DNA of 64,000 nt from Macrolepiota albuminosa. Lineage: Eukaryota > Basidiomycota > Agaricomycetes > Agaricales > Agaricaceae. Location of the stretch: positions 62,001-126,000 of the forward strand of contig JAMWFC010000028.1 of the NCBI GenBank assembly GCA_027475525.1, read 5' to 3'. Below are positions 23,080-31,952 of the stretch, in pieces. The notes under the pieces are model-generated. The model was not told the DNA's origin and ran no database searches. It worked only from the letters and a program-made list of their open reading frames with translations. Position numbers and translations under genes: made by a program. How positions within the stretch are numbered: the stretch's first letter is position 1; each line of letters starts with the position of its first letter.

Positions 23080-23097
23080 TAATATACATGTACTGTA

Positions 23098-25710
23098 TCA
23101 ATAGAAGAAGTTTAGTCCAAAGCGGAAAAGGATAAGAGCTTGACTTCCCTTTTCACCGAACAATCTATCCATCGAGTCTAAGTCTACGTGTGACAGTCTA
23201 GTTTGCTGTCTTCCTGCACAAATGTGTTGCGGTTGTTGGAGCTGGGCAAAAGCCATGGCTGGATTTCCATCAATGACCATGTCTTCACCACCTTGAGGTG
23301 GACTTGCGGTTGTTGGAGCTGGGCAAAAGCCATGGCTGGATTTCCATCAATGACCATGTCTTCACCACCTTGAGGTGGACTCCAGCTTGGCGCAGATTCT
23401 AGGTCATCTTGGGCGGGCTCTTGTGTAGGAACCTATTTATAGACATGGAGACAGAAATCAACATAATATGATCACAATCTCACAGATTCTTGTCTATGCA
23501 TAACTACATCTTCAAGTGTCGCCAGCATATCCTGGAACATCTCCAACTCCGGTATTTTGGCCTTCTTGGCTTCAATGGCTTGCAACCGGGATTGCACGTC
23601 CTCTAATCTGGCATCCAGTGAGTCCACCTTTGCCTTGTACGTCGTTAAGGACTGGCGGGCCATAATTAATAACTGTTCAAGTGTTGCCTTGTCCTGTTGT
23701 TCGAGAAGTTGAGCTGCTATAATGGAACTAGATAGAAGTACCGACAGCTGACAATTTCTTGACAGAGGCATCTGATGTTCGTATTTCTTGCTGCTGGCAA
23801 AGAGACTTGGAAAAAATTGATAGACATGAGCTTACGACTAACTTACATTGGCATGTGCTGATGCCAATTCATCTTGCATGGCCGAAAGCCTGAGGAGTAG
23901 AACCTCAATAGTCTTGTCCCTGGCAGAGACCTCGTTGTGAGCAATAGTCAATTTGTTCTCAAATTCTGTGCTCAGAGATGCGGAGGACGCCTTCTCGGTT
24001 CGCAATTGGTCCAGAAGAGATATTTTTTCCACCTTGACAGCAGCAACTTTGGCATCTTGTGTTTGAAGCATCGTCTGCATTGCTAGCGCCTCATCTTTCA
24101 CCTCCTGAGATGAGACAGTGAGCATAAAGACAACAACTCGGATGTAAAATAGCATACCTTGAGTAAAGCATCGAAAGCCTTGTCTTTCTCATCCAACGCA
24201 GATTGTACGCGGTCCTTGTCGCACTGCAGGGCATCCAGAGCACCTGTCACTCTCTGTAGCTCGATGACTTTGTCACCAATTGCCTTCGTCGCCGCCTCCT
24301 TTGTTTCCTGCAGAGGTGGTGAGATACAAAAGAAGGGTAATGGAAAAGCAGACCTTGACAGCTTCTTCCTTTTCCTGCCGCAGGGCGTCAAAGGTGGTTG
24401 TCATCCTCCGCAATTCATCGTCCCGTTCCTTAATTGCTTTGATCGCCCCATCATTTTCTTCCTGCAGATAATCCCTCTGCTGTCGCAGGGCATCTAAAGC
24501 TCTTGTTAGGCCCTGAAGCTCAACGGTTTTCTCCTGGATAGCCCTGGCCTTGGCGTCATTGACTTCCTGCAGAATGATGGTGGTGAGAGAAGAAAAGATG
24601 TATACGGGGTTAAACCTACCTTCAGTGCGGCATGGAAGGCCATGGCTTTCTGTTCCAAAGTAGCTCGCACTCCGTCATTTTCTTGTTGTAGGGCTATCAA
24701 CGCAGTTTCTGCTTTCTTTTGTTCTTTCAATGCTTCGGTCACCTCGTCTTTTGCTTCCTGCAAAGCAATAGAAAGCTCAGTATCTTTCTCCTTTCCCTAT
24801 GACGGAATAAGAAACCATAATTGATAAGCTAAGGAGTAGACAATAGATTTACCTTCATAGCGGTCTCATATCTGTCAAAGGACGATTTCCTTGCTTCCAA
24901 CATGGCCTGATAACTCTCGCTAGCATGGATTATTTTGTGTCTCGTCCTTTCTAGCTGAACGCCCTTCTTCTCTATCGTCTTTTGCGCCCTCCATAGATCC
25001 TCTTGTAGACGAGAGAGCTGGCCAGGGAGCGCACTTTCTGGGGCAGCGGCTGAGGTACCATTTCCAAGGTTGTTCTTGTTTTCACAGGATCCAAACTATT
25101 TGAGTTCAGTTAGCGTCTTCCTTAAAACTCAATCTTGACGAACAGACACCTCCTTCTGCCTTGTGGAGGCCTGATCTGGAAGCGGGCAATCAGTTTGTAT
25201 TTCGCGGGTGATCTGCTAGTTGAAGTCTCAATTAGTAAATTTTGAGAACTCGTCCACATAAAACCCACTGTAATCGGTCCCAGACTTGCAGATTCATAGA
25301 GTTGAAGACGTCTTAGTAGTTCGGATTTCTCACATTCCAACTTCGCCACCTGCTCAAGGTTTTGTCAAATACCGGATAGAAATCCGGACAACCCACCTGT
25401 AACCACATTGTCTTATTTTCAAGACTGTGAGATAGCTATGAAAGCAAGGTCAATGGATGATAAACATTAATAGAAAGAAGTTGTAATCACAGTTAGAGAG
25501 ACCGTATCTTCATCGTCTTTTTCGATTCTAAGACGCTTCTGGGGCCGCGGAGTTACATGGAAGATATTAAGCCCCATACTCTCAGGCTGGACAGGAGGGG
25601 GATTATCCAGCCTAGCAGGGGCAGTAATCTGGAAGGGATACAATATGTCAGAGCATGCATCCGAAAGAAATGACAGCAGAACATACAATGTCATCAGAAT
25701 CTCTGTTCAT
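23098..25710 (-). CDS. Coiled-coil protein made of similar exons
   Basis: The start ATG has its A at 25710 (MNRDSDDI). Exon 1 is 25710-25687 and exon 2 is 25628-25503 (TPRPQKRLRIEKDDED, a possible nuclear-localisation patch). After a further exon with ECEKSELLRRLQLYES, at least five exons between about 24770 and 23840 each open with a QE-(A/V/T)-K-(D/E) block and carry heptad-like helix (for example ALDALRQQRD, ALDALQCDKD, ALIALQQEND). The last such exon contains LLEQQDKATLEQLL and DSLDARLEDVQSRLQ near 23690-23570. The final exon (DMVIDGNPAMAFAQ) ends at 23098. The shared exon start and length indicate growth by exon duplication. The 77-bp repeat at 23227-23380 falls in the last exons; reading one copy keeps the frame open to the stop. 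Function is unknown; a structural or scaffold role is only inferred from the coiled coil. Confidence 0.6.
23227..23380. repeat. Exact 77-bp tandem duplication
   Basis: 23227-23303 recurs unchanged at 23304-23380, inside the 3' part of the coiled-coil gene. Confidence 0.95.
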
Positions 25711-25771
25711 GGGATTGGAAGGCTGCAAGTCACTATGGTTCCAATAAGATAGCAGCCGTTTAAAGGGGAAA

Positions 25772-26040
25772 GTCGCGTGTCATGTTAAAAGCGGACAAAG
25801 AGCTTAAAGGGCACGTGGAGATCCCAAATTCTGGTTCTTTGTCGAATGCATGCGTTATCAGCAATCTGAAAATACAAAGACAAAGGAGATCCCTGTTTAA
25901 TTGTGTGTCATGTTAAAAGCGGACAAAGAGATCAAAGAGAGCTCAAAAATAGCTCAAAGAAAAAAAAAGACGGCACGTGGAGATCCCAGCATGCGTTATC
26001 AGCGATCTGAAAAGACAAAGACAAAGGAGATCCCTGTTTT
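25772..26040. repeat. Imperfect tandem repeat upstream of the coiled-coil gene
   Basis: The block GTGTCATGTTAAAAGCGGAC begins at about 25777 and again at about 25905. Both copies continue through AAAGAG, GCACGTGGAGATCCCA, GCATGCGTTATCAGC and GACAAAGGAGATCCCTGTTT, with small insertions. It sits directly 5' of the gene starting at 25710, so it may be duplicated promoter sequence. Confidence 0.75.
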
Positions 26041-26840
26041 AAGCTGCTAGAGGCTATGGATGACCTTACTGTTGACTTCAAGTCTACTCCCTCATTGCCT
26101 TGAAACGCGTTACCGACTCTTTACCTAGTTGTCAGCACGACATGGTCACCTCGCTCAAATCCTTTACACCTTCTAGTAAAGTGAGCTACCTTGCAGCCGC
26201 AAATCCTTCTGCAAATCTGACTCAAACGCAGGACTGGTCTAGTAACATCGATGGGCGATATTATTCTGCAACATACAGCTGACCCATCACCAGAAGGGTC
26301 CAGTGTCAGACAAATTGCTGCGGAAAACGACCCTACCTTGAATTTATATTACAGAACCATAAGCTTCAGCCACATATACACCACACCATTGTAACCATCA
26401 TCAGGAGGCATCAGACAGTCCACTATCACCTATTCTTCAAAAACCATGTCAATCTCCCACTGAATCACCATGTCCTTGCCTTGTCAGACAGAAACTGGCG
26501 CAGAGATATCTTTGTCATCTGTAAGGGTACTCATTCCAAATTCGTCAATGTTAGGCATGAGGACAACACCCTAATCAATTTTGCAGTACGCAGGTAAGGC
26601 GTCATTTACCCTCCGATCCTTACTGTGCTCAGGACTGTGTAGTTCTGTCAGCCGAACTCATCAGGGGTGACTCCGTATCCCCAAAGACTTGACCTTCCAA
26701 ATGTGTTAGATACTCATAGGCATGTCAGCCGAACTCATCAGGGGTGACTCCGTATCCCCAAAGACTTGACCTTCCAAATGTGTTAGATACTCATAGGCAC
26801 TATCAATGTCTCTTAATGTATTTACATGGAAATGTTTGAC
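26040..26840. other. No gene recognised
   Basis: Contains short open frames only and the 77-bp duplication at 26646-26799. Confidence 0.4.
26646..26799. repeat. Exact 77-bp tandem duplication
   Basis: 26646-26722 recurs unchanged at 26723-26799, in sequence with no assigned gene. Confidence 0.95.
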
Positions 26841-26843
26841 AAA

Positions 26844-27080
26844 TTATTCTGTCATATGTTGTTTGATGAAAGCCTGAGAGAAGGACTCCATAGCAGCTTT
26901 TAAAAGTTGAACATCCTTCGAACCACGCATGAGATCGCGCCATTTCTTACCCAGCAAGGGCCCTCGAAAACTTGCTCCGTGATTGATATCATTAATCTCA
27001 CCTAATCGTCGCGAGAATGCGTCTTCGCGTTGTTCATTCCAGCGACCGTAATCCTCACCACTACCGTTGAAGGCCATCAC
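26844..27080 (-). pseudogene. Fragment of an unknown fungal protein
   Basis: A 78-codon open frame rich in charged residues (RWNEQREDAFSRRLGEIND, then FRGPLLGKKWRDLMRGSKD) ending at 26844. The sequence looks coding by its even charge pattern and resembles fragments of hypothetical agaric proteins, but I cannot name a family. It has no recognisable upstream exons and is probably a remnant. A stop lies immediately before the first Met in the same region. Confidence 0.35.
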
Positions 27081-27083
27081 TGT

Positions 27084-27574
27084 AGGAAACCAGGAATGGA
27101 GAGCAGTTTGGTTGAGAGTCCCTGGGCAAAGGTGAGAAGCAGATAGAAAATAGGAAAGGTCTTACCAGTCGAGCAAAGATAGGACCCGGAAATGAGGTTG
27201 AGTTCTACTTCAGTAAGGGCGTTGTCTATGAACATGATTCAGGCAATGTGAAAGGGGGGATTGCCCGGGGTTAATTCGGGCGTCACTTAGATAACCGCAC
27301 CTTTCACCCCGTCACCTTATCACATCCCCACTGTCCGTTCTCTTTGTCTCCTCCCTTCCTTTATGCCCATTGTTACGATTACTATATACCTGCGGACGCG
27401 GTGTCGACAACCCCATCGTCTCACACTGCGCTCGCAGATAAGTCAACTCACCTACTAGTTCCTGCCATCGTCTCACACTGTGCTCGCAGTATTGTTTAGA
27501 TTAGACACCCACATTATGTCATGCATCGTCGTCGATTAGATTCGGTCTAATCTACTTGCTACACTGACCAGTGC
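27084..27574. other. Probable 5' end region of the DIRS-like element
   Basis: No gene. CATCGTCTCACACTG(C/T)GCTCG occurs twice (about 27413 and 27467), directly upstream of the gag-like ORF, and could be part of a repeated terminal structure. I could not match it to the 3' side. Confidence 0.4.
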
Positions 27575-28510
27575 ATGAGAAACGCGTCCTTGCCACCTAG
27601 AGCTCCAGACGGTCGTTTTATCAGTAACTCGCAACGCCTCATGACCCCTCCACCGGCTCCACCGGCTCCACCGGCTCCAGCAGATGCCGCCTTGACGGCC
27701 AAAGAGGTGGCAGAAATCCGGAGTTCCCACACCCAGCTCCAGGCTCTGCTAACGCAGCTCATCGCCAGAGTCGACGCCCAGGCCCCGGCCCCTCACGCGC
27801 TGGCCCCCACGACACAGGTGGCCAGCTCCTTCGTTCCCCCAGTAATTGCTCCAGGAGTAATCGGTACGTCATTTACTGCACCTCCCTCCTTGCGCTCTCG
27901 TTTCCCTGACATCGACGCCACAGTGCTGGCAGCGATCGTTTCACATGAGTTTAAAGCCGCCGACCTCCACAAACTTGATCCCACAAACCGCGACAAGGAA
28001 ACTGCATACACCTTCAATGGGTCCACGAACCAATTTGAGGTTAGCAACCGCATGGCCAGGGAGTACAAAACCCCCTTCTCGGTCCTTATCCCTCTCCAAA
28101 CATACTTCCGGATTCTGGCATTCCACGTAAACGACGCACCTGCCACTGACCCCCTGTGGAGCTACACGTAGCAGCTCTTGGAACTTATTGCGGAATATGA
28201 GTGGTCCGCCGTATACGCATACCACTCAGTGTTCTTCAACCGGCGCAGAGCCGAGATGGCAGCCGGGGACTACGCCCAGTGGGGACGGCGTGACAGCGAC
28301 CTTCTTTCGAAACACGTATATGTGCACCGCAAGACAGCGCCAGCCAAGTCCAAGTCGTCCCCAGCCAATCGCGCCCCAGCCAACCCCAATGATCCCTGCC
28401 GCAAGTACAACAAAGGGAAGTGCCCATCCACTCTCTGCCCCTGGGGTAGGCCACACGCATGCTCTTCGTGTGGTAAGAATGATCACCCAAAAACCCAGCA
28501 CAAAGACTAG
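27575..28510 (+). pseudogene. Gag-like protein of the DIRS-like element
   Basis: Starts at ATG 27575 (MRNASLPPRA). A proline/alanine-rich segment (APPAPPAPADAAL) and a short helix (SSHTQLQALLTQLI) precede a folded-looking domain with LHKLDPTNRDKETAYTF and AEYEWSAVYAYHSVFFNRR. The C-terminus is basic and carries a Cys/His cluster (CRKYNKGKCPSTLCPWG, then HACSSCGKNDHPKTQH), likely nucleic-acid binding. An in-frame TAG at 28169-28171 splits it (CAG to TAG would restore Gln); the frame continues to the natural stop at 28510. It packages element RNA by analogy with other Gag proteins. Confidence 0.75.
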
Positions 28511-28639
28511 GCATTTGGCGAGGCGAGCCTTTGCTCCCCCGCTGTCACAGCTTGCCTAGGCCTCCTTCTCGGTTCTCACACCCCGTCTCTTGGTTTTCAC
28601 ATTCAGGACCCCATCGACCCTACACTTCCAACCCCTCCC

Positions 28640-30350
28640 CCCTGCCCCAACACAGAACCTCGCGCCAACGCCCCTCTACCCGACGCATCAGGCCTGCCTT
28701 ATGTGCGGTCAACACTGGATGGGGCTGCGTGGTCCTCTTACTTACGCGAGTACCCAGACCGTTGCTTTGTAGATACTATTTCTCAAATCATACAGTTTGG
28801 CGCCAACATTGGCTTTGCGGGTGATCGAACTATAAGTCAGCGTTGTAGCAACTTAAAAACGGCATTTGCGAGCCCTTCAATCACTGAATCCCTCTCTGCT
28901 GATATTGCCATGCAGATCGCCATCAGGCGCACGCACAGCCCATTCACTTCACCGCCGTTCAGCAACTTCCGCGCATCGCCCATTGGGGCGGTCGCACGCA
29001 AACATTCCACCAAAGTCCGCCGCATCCACCACTTCTCATGGCCACAGGAAAAGTCAGTCAACGATGGCATCCCCAACGCAGAAGCCACCATTAATTACGA
29101 CATGGCTGAACATGCCATCCGCGACCTCATAGCGTCAGAGCTGGGCTCTCTCATGCTAAAACTTGATCTCGAGGCGGCGTTCCGCCACATTCCCGTCCAG
29201 CCCGCGGACTGGCCGCTCTTGGGCTTCGAATGGCGTGGGAACCTGTACCACGACGTCGTCCTCGCTTTCGGTGCCCGCTCAGCACCCTACGTCTTCAATC
29301 TATTTGCTGAAGCCGTGCACTGGATTCTTCAATGGAACATCCCAGCCCGTGTACACCACTACCTCGACGACTTTCTGGAGATCTTCCCACGCTCCACTTC
29401 CCGCCCAATAATCGACTAGTCCCTCACATGGTTCCTCAGACTCGGCGCAGACCTCGGCCTCACGTTCCAGCCATCAAAAATAGTGGGCCCCGCCACAACG
29501 ATCGAATTTCTGAGACTAGAGCTCGATTCAATCGCGATGGAGGTGCGCCTGCCACCTGACAAGCTAACTTACCTCTGCGAGCTCACCTCCGTCTGGGTCA
29601 CCCGCCGCCGGGCCACTCGATGGGATCTCGAGGAGCTTACAGGTTTTTTGCAGTTTGCCTCTCAGGTCATCCCCCTGGCTCGAGCATTTATCTGCACGCT
29701 GTACGACTTTGCAGCTACCTTTCCCCCCTCTCCTTTCTCCTGCCGCCACATCTCCAGGGCTGCCCGGCTCGACATTGAATGGTGGCACACCGTCGCACCA
29801 TTGTGGAATGGAGTCCGCTTCCTCTCAGATTTGCGGCCAACAATAGACGTGTACACAGACGCCAGTGGCTCTAAAGGTCTCAGTGGCCATCTGGGTAAGG
29901 AGTGGTTCTCAGCGCGCTGCCCCCGTTGCCTGCATCGCCGACACATCCAAGTGAAGGAGATCTTTGCGGTGCTTTTTGCAATCCTCTGCTGGGGCGAGCA
30001 GTTCAGAGGTACGCACGTCGTCTTCCATGTGGACAATGACGCCGTTTTCAATGCCATCCGGAGCAAGACAATCAAATCCGCCGACACGATGAAACTCGTC
30101 CAACACCTGGTTGCCTTAGCCTGCCAGCTTGATTTTTCTTTCTCTTCTGAGTGGCTTCCGTCTTCTGAGAATTCAATTGCTGACACTGCTTCCCATTTTG
30201 CTTACTCCCGCATGTTCTCCATTGGCCCCTGGCTTAATCAGAAACCGAGCTCGAAGCACCTCCAACTTGGTGGTACCAGCAAAACCGCCACCACCCTCAA
30301 ACCGTCGCATTTTACTTATGGCACAGTCTGGCGGCCAGCACACGCCGCAC
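28640..30350 (+). pseudogene. Reverse transcriptase-RNase H of the DIRS-like element
   Basis: The frame open from about 28640 contains VRRIHHFSWPQEKSVNDGIP, LMLKLDLEAAFRHIPV, VLAFGARSAPYVFN and the active site HHYLDDFLE (about 29350-29376). After a single TAG at 29417-29419 the same frame continues with QPSKIVGPATTIEFLRLELD, ELTGFLQFASQVIP and the RNase H-like segment VYTDASGSKGLSGHLG, IQVKEIFAVLFAI, FHVDNDAVFNAI and SENSIADTASHF, which supplies the acidic residues. The frame shifts between about 30270 and 30450 before the recombinase. Replacing TAG by CAG would be enough to open the RT frame. This domain order matches DIRS-type Pol. Confidence 0.85.
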
Positions 30351-30439
30351 GTACTACACCGGACAACGGCAATTTATTCTCTATGCTCAACTCAACAACC
30401 TATACAACTCCGACGGGTCCATTCTGCCCGCATCAGAAC

Positions 30440-30906
30440 CAGCAATCTTGTCCTGGATCGCAAGCATTGGCGGCCGCGTCTAGCCCAAGACCATCAAAGC
30501 TTACCTGTTGGCCGTGCGCTCCCTCCACATTGATGCCAACCTCCCGTTCACAGCAACTGAGTCCCCTCTCGTCCAACGCCTCATCCGGGGCATTAAAAGG
30601 TACCACGGGGAACGCGACCACCACCCGGTCCAACCAGTCACCCTCCCCGTGCTCACGGCCCTCCTCTCCCAGCTCAAGCCCGGCGCCGCCCCCAGCCACA
30701 CCATGATATACGCTGTGTGCTGCCTGGCATACTCAGGCCTCCTCCGCAGCGGCAAATTCACGGTGGGAAAAGGGTCTAAGTTCAACTCCAGCATAGAAAA
30801 CGACCCACGCAGGATCCTTCACCTCTCGTACCTCCTTCATATGGCCCAAAATCACCTCACTCCTTTTGAGCCTCCGGCTCTTTGGAATTACACAGCCCTG
30901 GCTTGA
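30440..30906 (+). pseudogene. Tyrosine recombinase of the DIRS-like element, truncated
   Basis: The N-terminal SAM-like part reads SWIASIGGRV, a TAG at 30481-30483, then PKTIKAYLLAVRSLHIDANL and LIRGIKRYHGERDHHPVQPV. The start of the catalytic domain follows with AVCCLAYSGLLRSGKFTVG, containing the first conserved Arg. The segments expected later (the H-x-x-R box and the nucleophilic Tyr) are not present; the frame runs into unrelated sequence and stops at 30906. Recombinase activity, which integrates the circular cDNA in this group, is therefore lost. Confidence 0.75.
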
Positions 30907-31078
30907 GTTTCCAGCCTCCCCCCTCTCTCGGGAGGGGGATCCAGCACTCGAGAACTTTCTCGGACTCAAAGAAATAGATTTCTTTCTCGCAAACACTCAA
31001 AAAGCCTCATCAAAGCTCTCTTAAGTTCCATCTTCAATTCCTCTTCCTGGATTGTCTCACCTCGCCTCACTTGTCCAT

Positions 31079-31383
31079 CTACCAGCAAGAATTAAACTCA
31101 TTTGTTTTTGGGTCGCAAACAACAATCATTGTGTTGGGAATCGCTGACCAACCCGTAGGTCCCTGAAGTACAGATGAAAAGCTGACAACTGAAGTACTCA
31201 ACCTCCAGATGATCCCACCTTGCATTAGTGCAGCACGACCCCGAGGCTGAGTTAACAGAATTTCCCGATGCCGAATATAAGATGCATAATCCTTGACCCC
31301 ATACTGTGAATCAGACAGTTGCATTGGGAGTACACCAGGGGGGAAGGATTTGCGGGGTGCTTTAGAAGCAATTTCTGAGGGAA
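31079..31383 (-). pseudogene. 3' part of a host-type gene cut by the gypsy element
   Basis: The minus strand reads VLPMQLSDSQYGVKDYASYI, then LLTQPRGRAALMQGGIIWRL and VVCDPKTNEFNSCW before a stop at 31079. The PRGRAAL..GGI(I/V)WRL block is one I associate with a multicopy agaric family of unknown function whose N-terminal part is present at 42885-45180. The segment next to the LTR (31383-31340) is open in the neighbouring frame, so a small lesion near the insertion point is likely. The expected extreme C-terminus is missing and the DIRS-like element begins just beyond. Confidence 0.65.
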
Positions 31384-31388
31384 GAAAG
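31384..31388. other. Target-site duplication GAAAG, left copy
   Basis: GAAAG directly abuts the 3' LTR; the identical five bases follow the 5' LTR at 42880-42884. Confidence 0.9.
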
Positions 31389-31564
31389 TGTAACCGGAGT
31401 TACGGGTTAGAACTATCTTGTGTGTATCACACAAGTGCTAAATCAGACCGCAGTATCGGATTGACTAGTACTTAGAGTGAAAACAAGATGTTGTCTTACG
31501 TAATACTCTACTAATTGATTATAGCGTCGTTGACGCTGATGGTAATATGGATGACTCCGTTACA
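31389..31564 (-). repeat. 3' LTR of the gypsy element
   Basis: 176 bp, matching 42704-42879 except at two positions. Both differences are CpG transitions (CG here against CA there near 31457; TG here against CG there near 31548). Confidence 0.95.
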
Positions 31565-31952
31565 TACCCCCCAATGAGACCGAATACTCGGTCTTGAGAA
31601 AGGGAGGTAGAGCGAGATGAAAGATGCACGGTAGTGCAGCAGAGATGAAAGATGCACGGGAGTGCAACAACGGATGAATGCACGCGTATGGCATGGCTGC
31701 AAGGCGTTAGCACTCATGCGCCATGGAGATGTGCTGGCCGGACACAATAGAAAGCAGTCCTTATCAGACATGGGCACAGGAGGCGCCAGCAGTAGATAGC
31801 CAATGGTATGTATATAAAAAAATATAGAACACAAAAAAGGATGACCCCTCCTCTGGGTCCGCTGTATCTACACGCGACTCTATAGTGCATATCAGCTGAA
31901 ATGGCTCGAGTTAAATACTCAGAGGTACATACACAATAATGTATACAAGGGT
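31565..31952. other. Gypsy 3' untranslated segment
   Basis: Between the extra ORF and the 3' LTR. It contains a short repeated motif, GATGAAAGATGCACGG, at about 31616 and 31646, and the poly-purine run at 31567-31572. No gene. Confidence 0.5.

Larger units (their letters stand above)
27575..31060 (+). mobile_element. DIRS-like (tyrosine-recombinase) retrotransposon, degraded
   Basis: The order gag-like ORF with Cys/His cluster, reverse transcriptase-RNase H, then tyrosine recombinase on one strand is diagnostic of the DIRS/Ngaro/PAT group. No integrase, protease or LTR is present. Three in-frame TAG codons and one frameshift interrupt the coding regions, and the recombinase is cut short before its C-terminal catalytic residues. 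The 3' side ends near 31060, where the truncated host-type gene on the minus strand begins. Terminal inverted or split repeats were not found, so outer limits are approximate. Confidence 0.8.
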
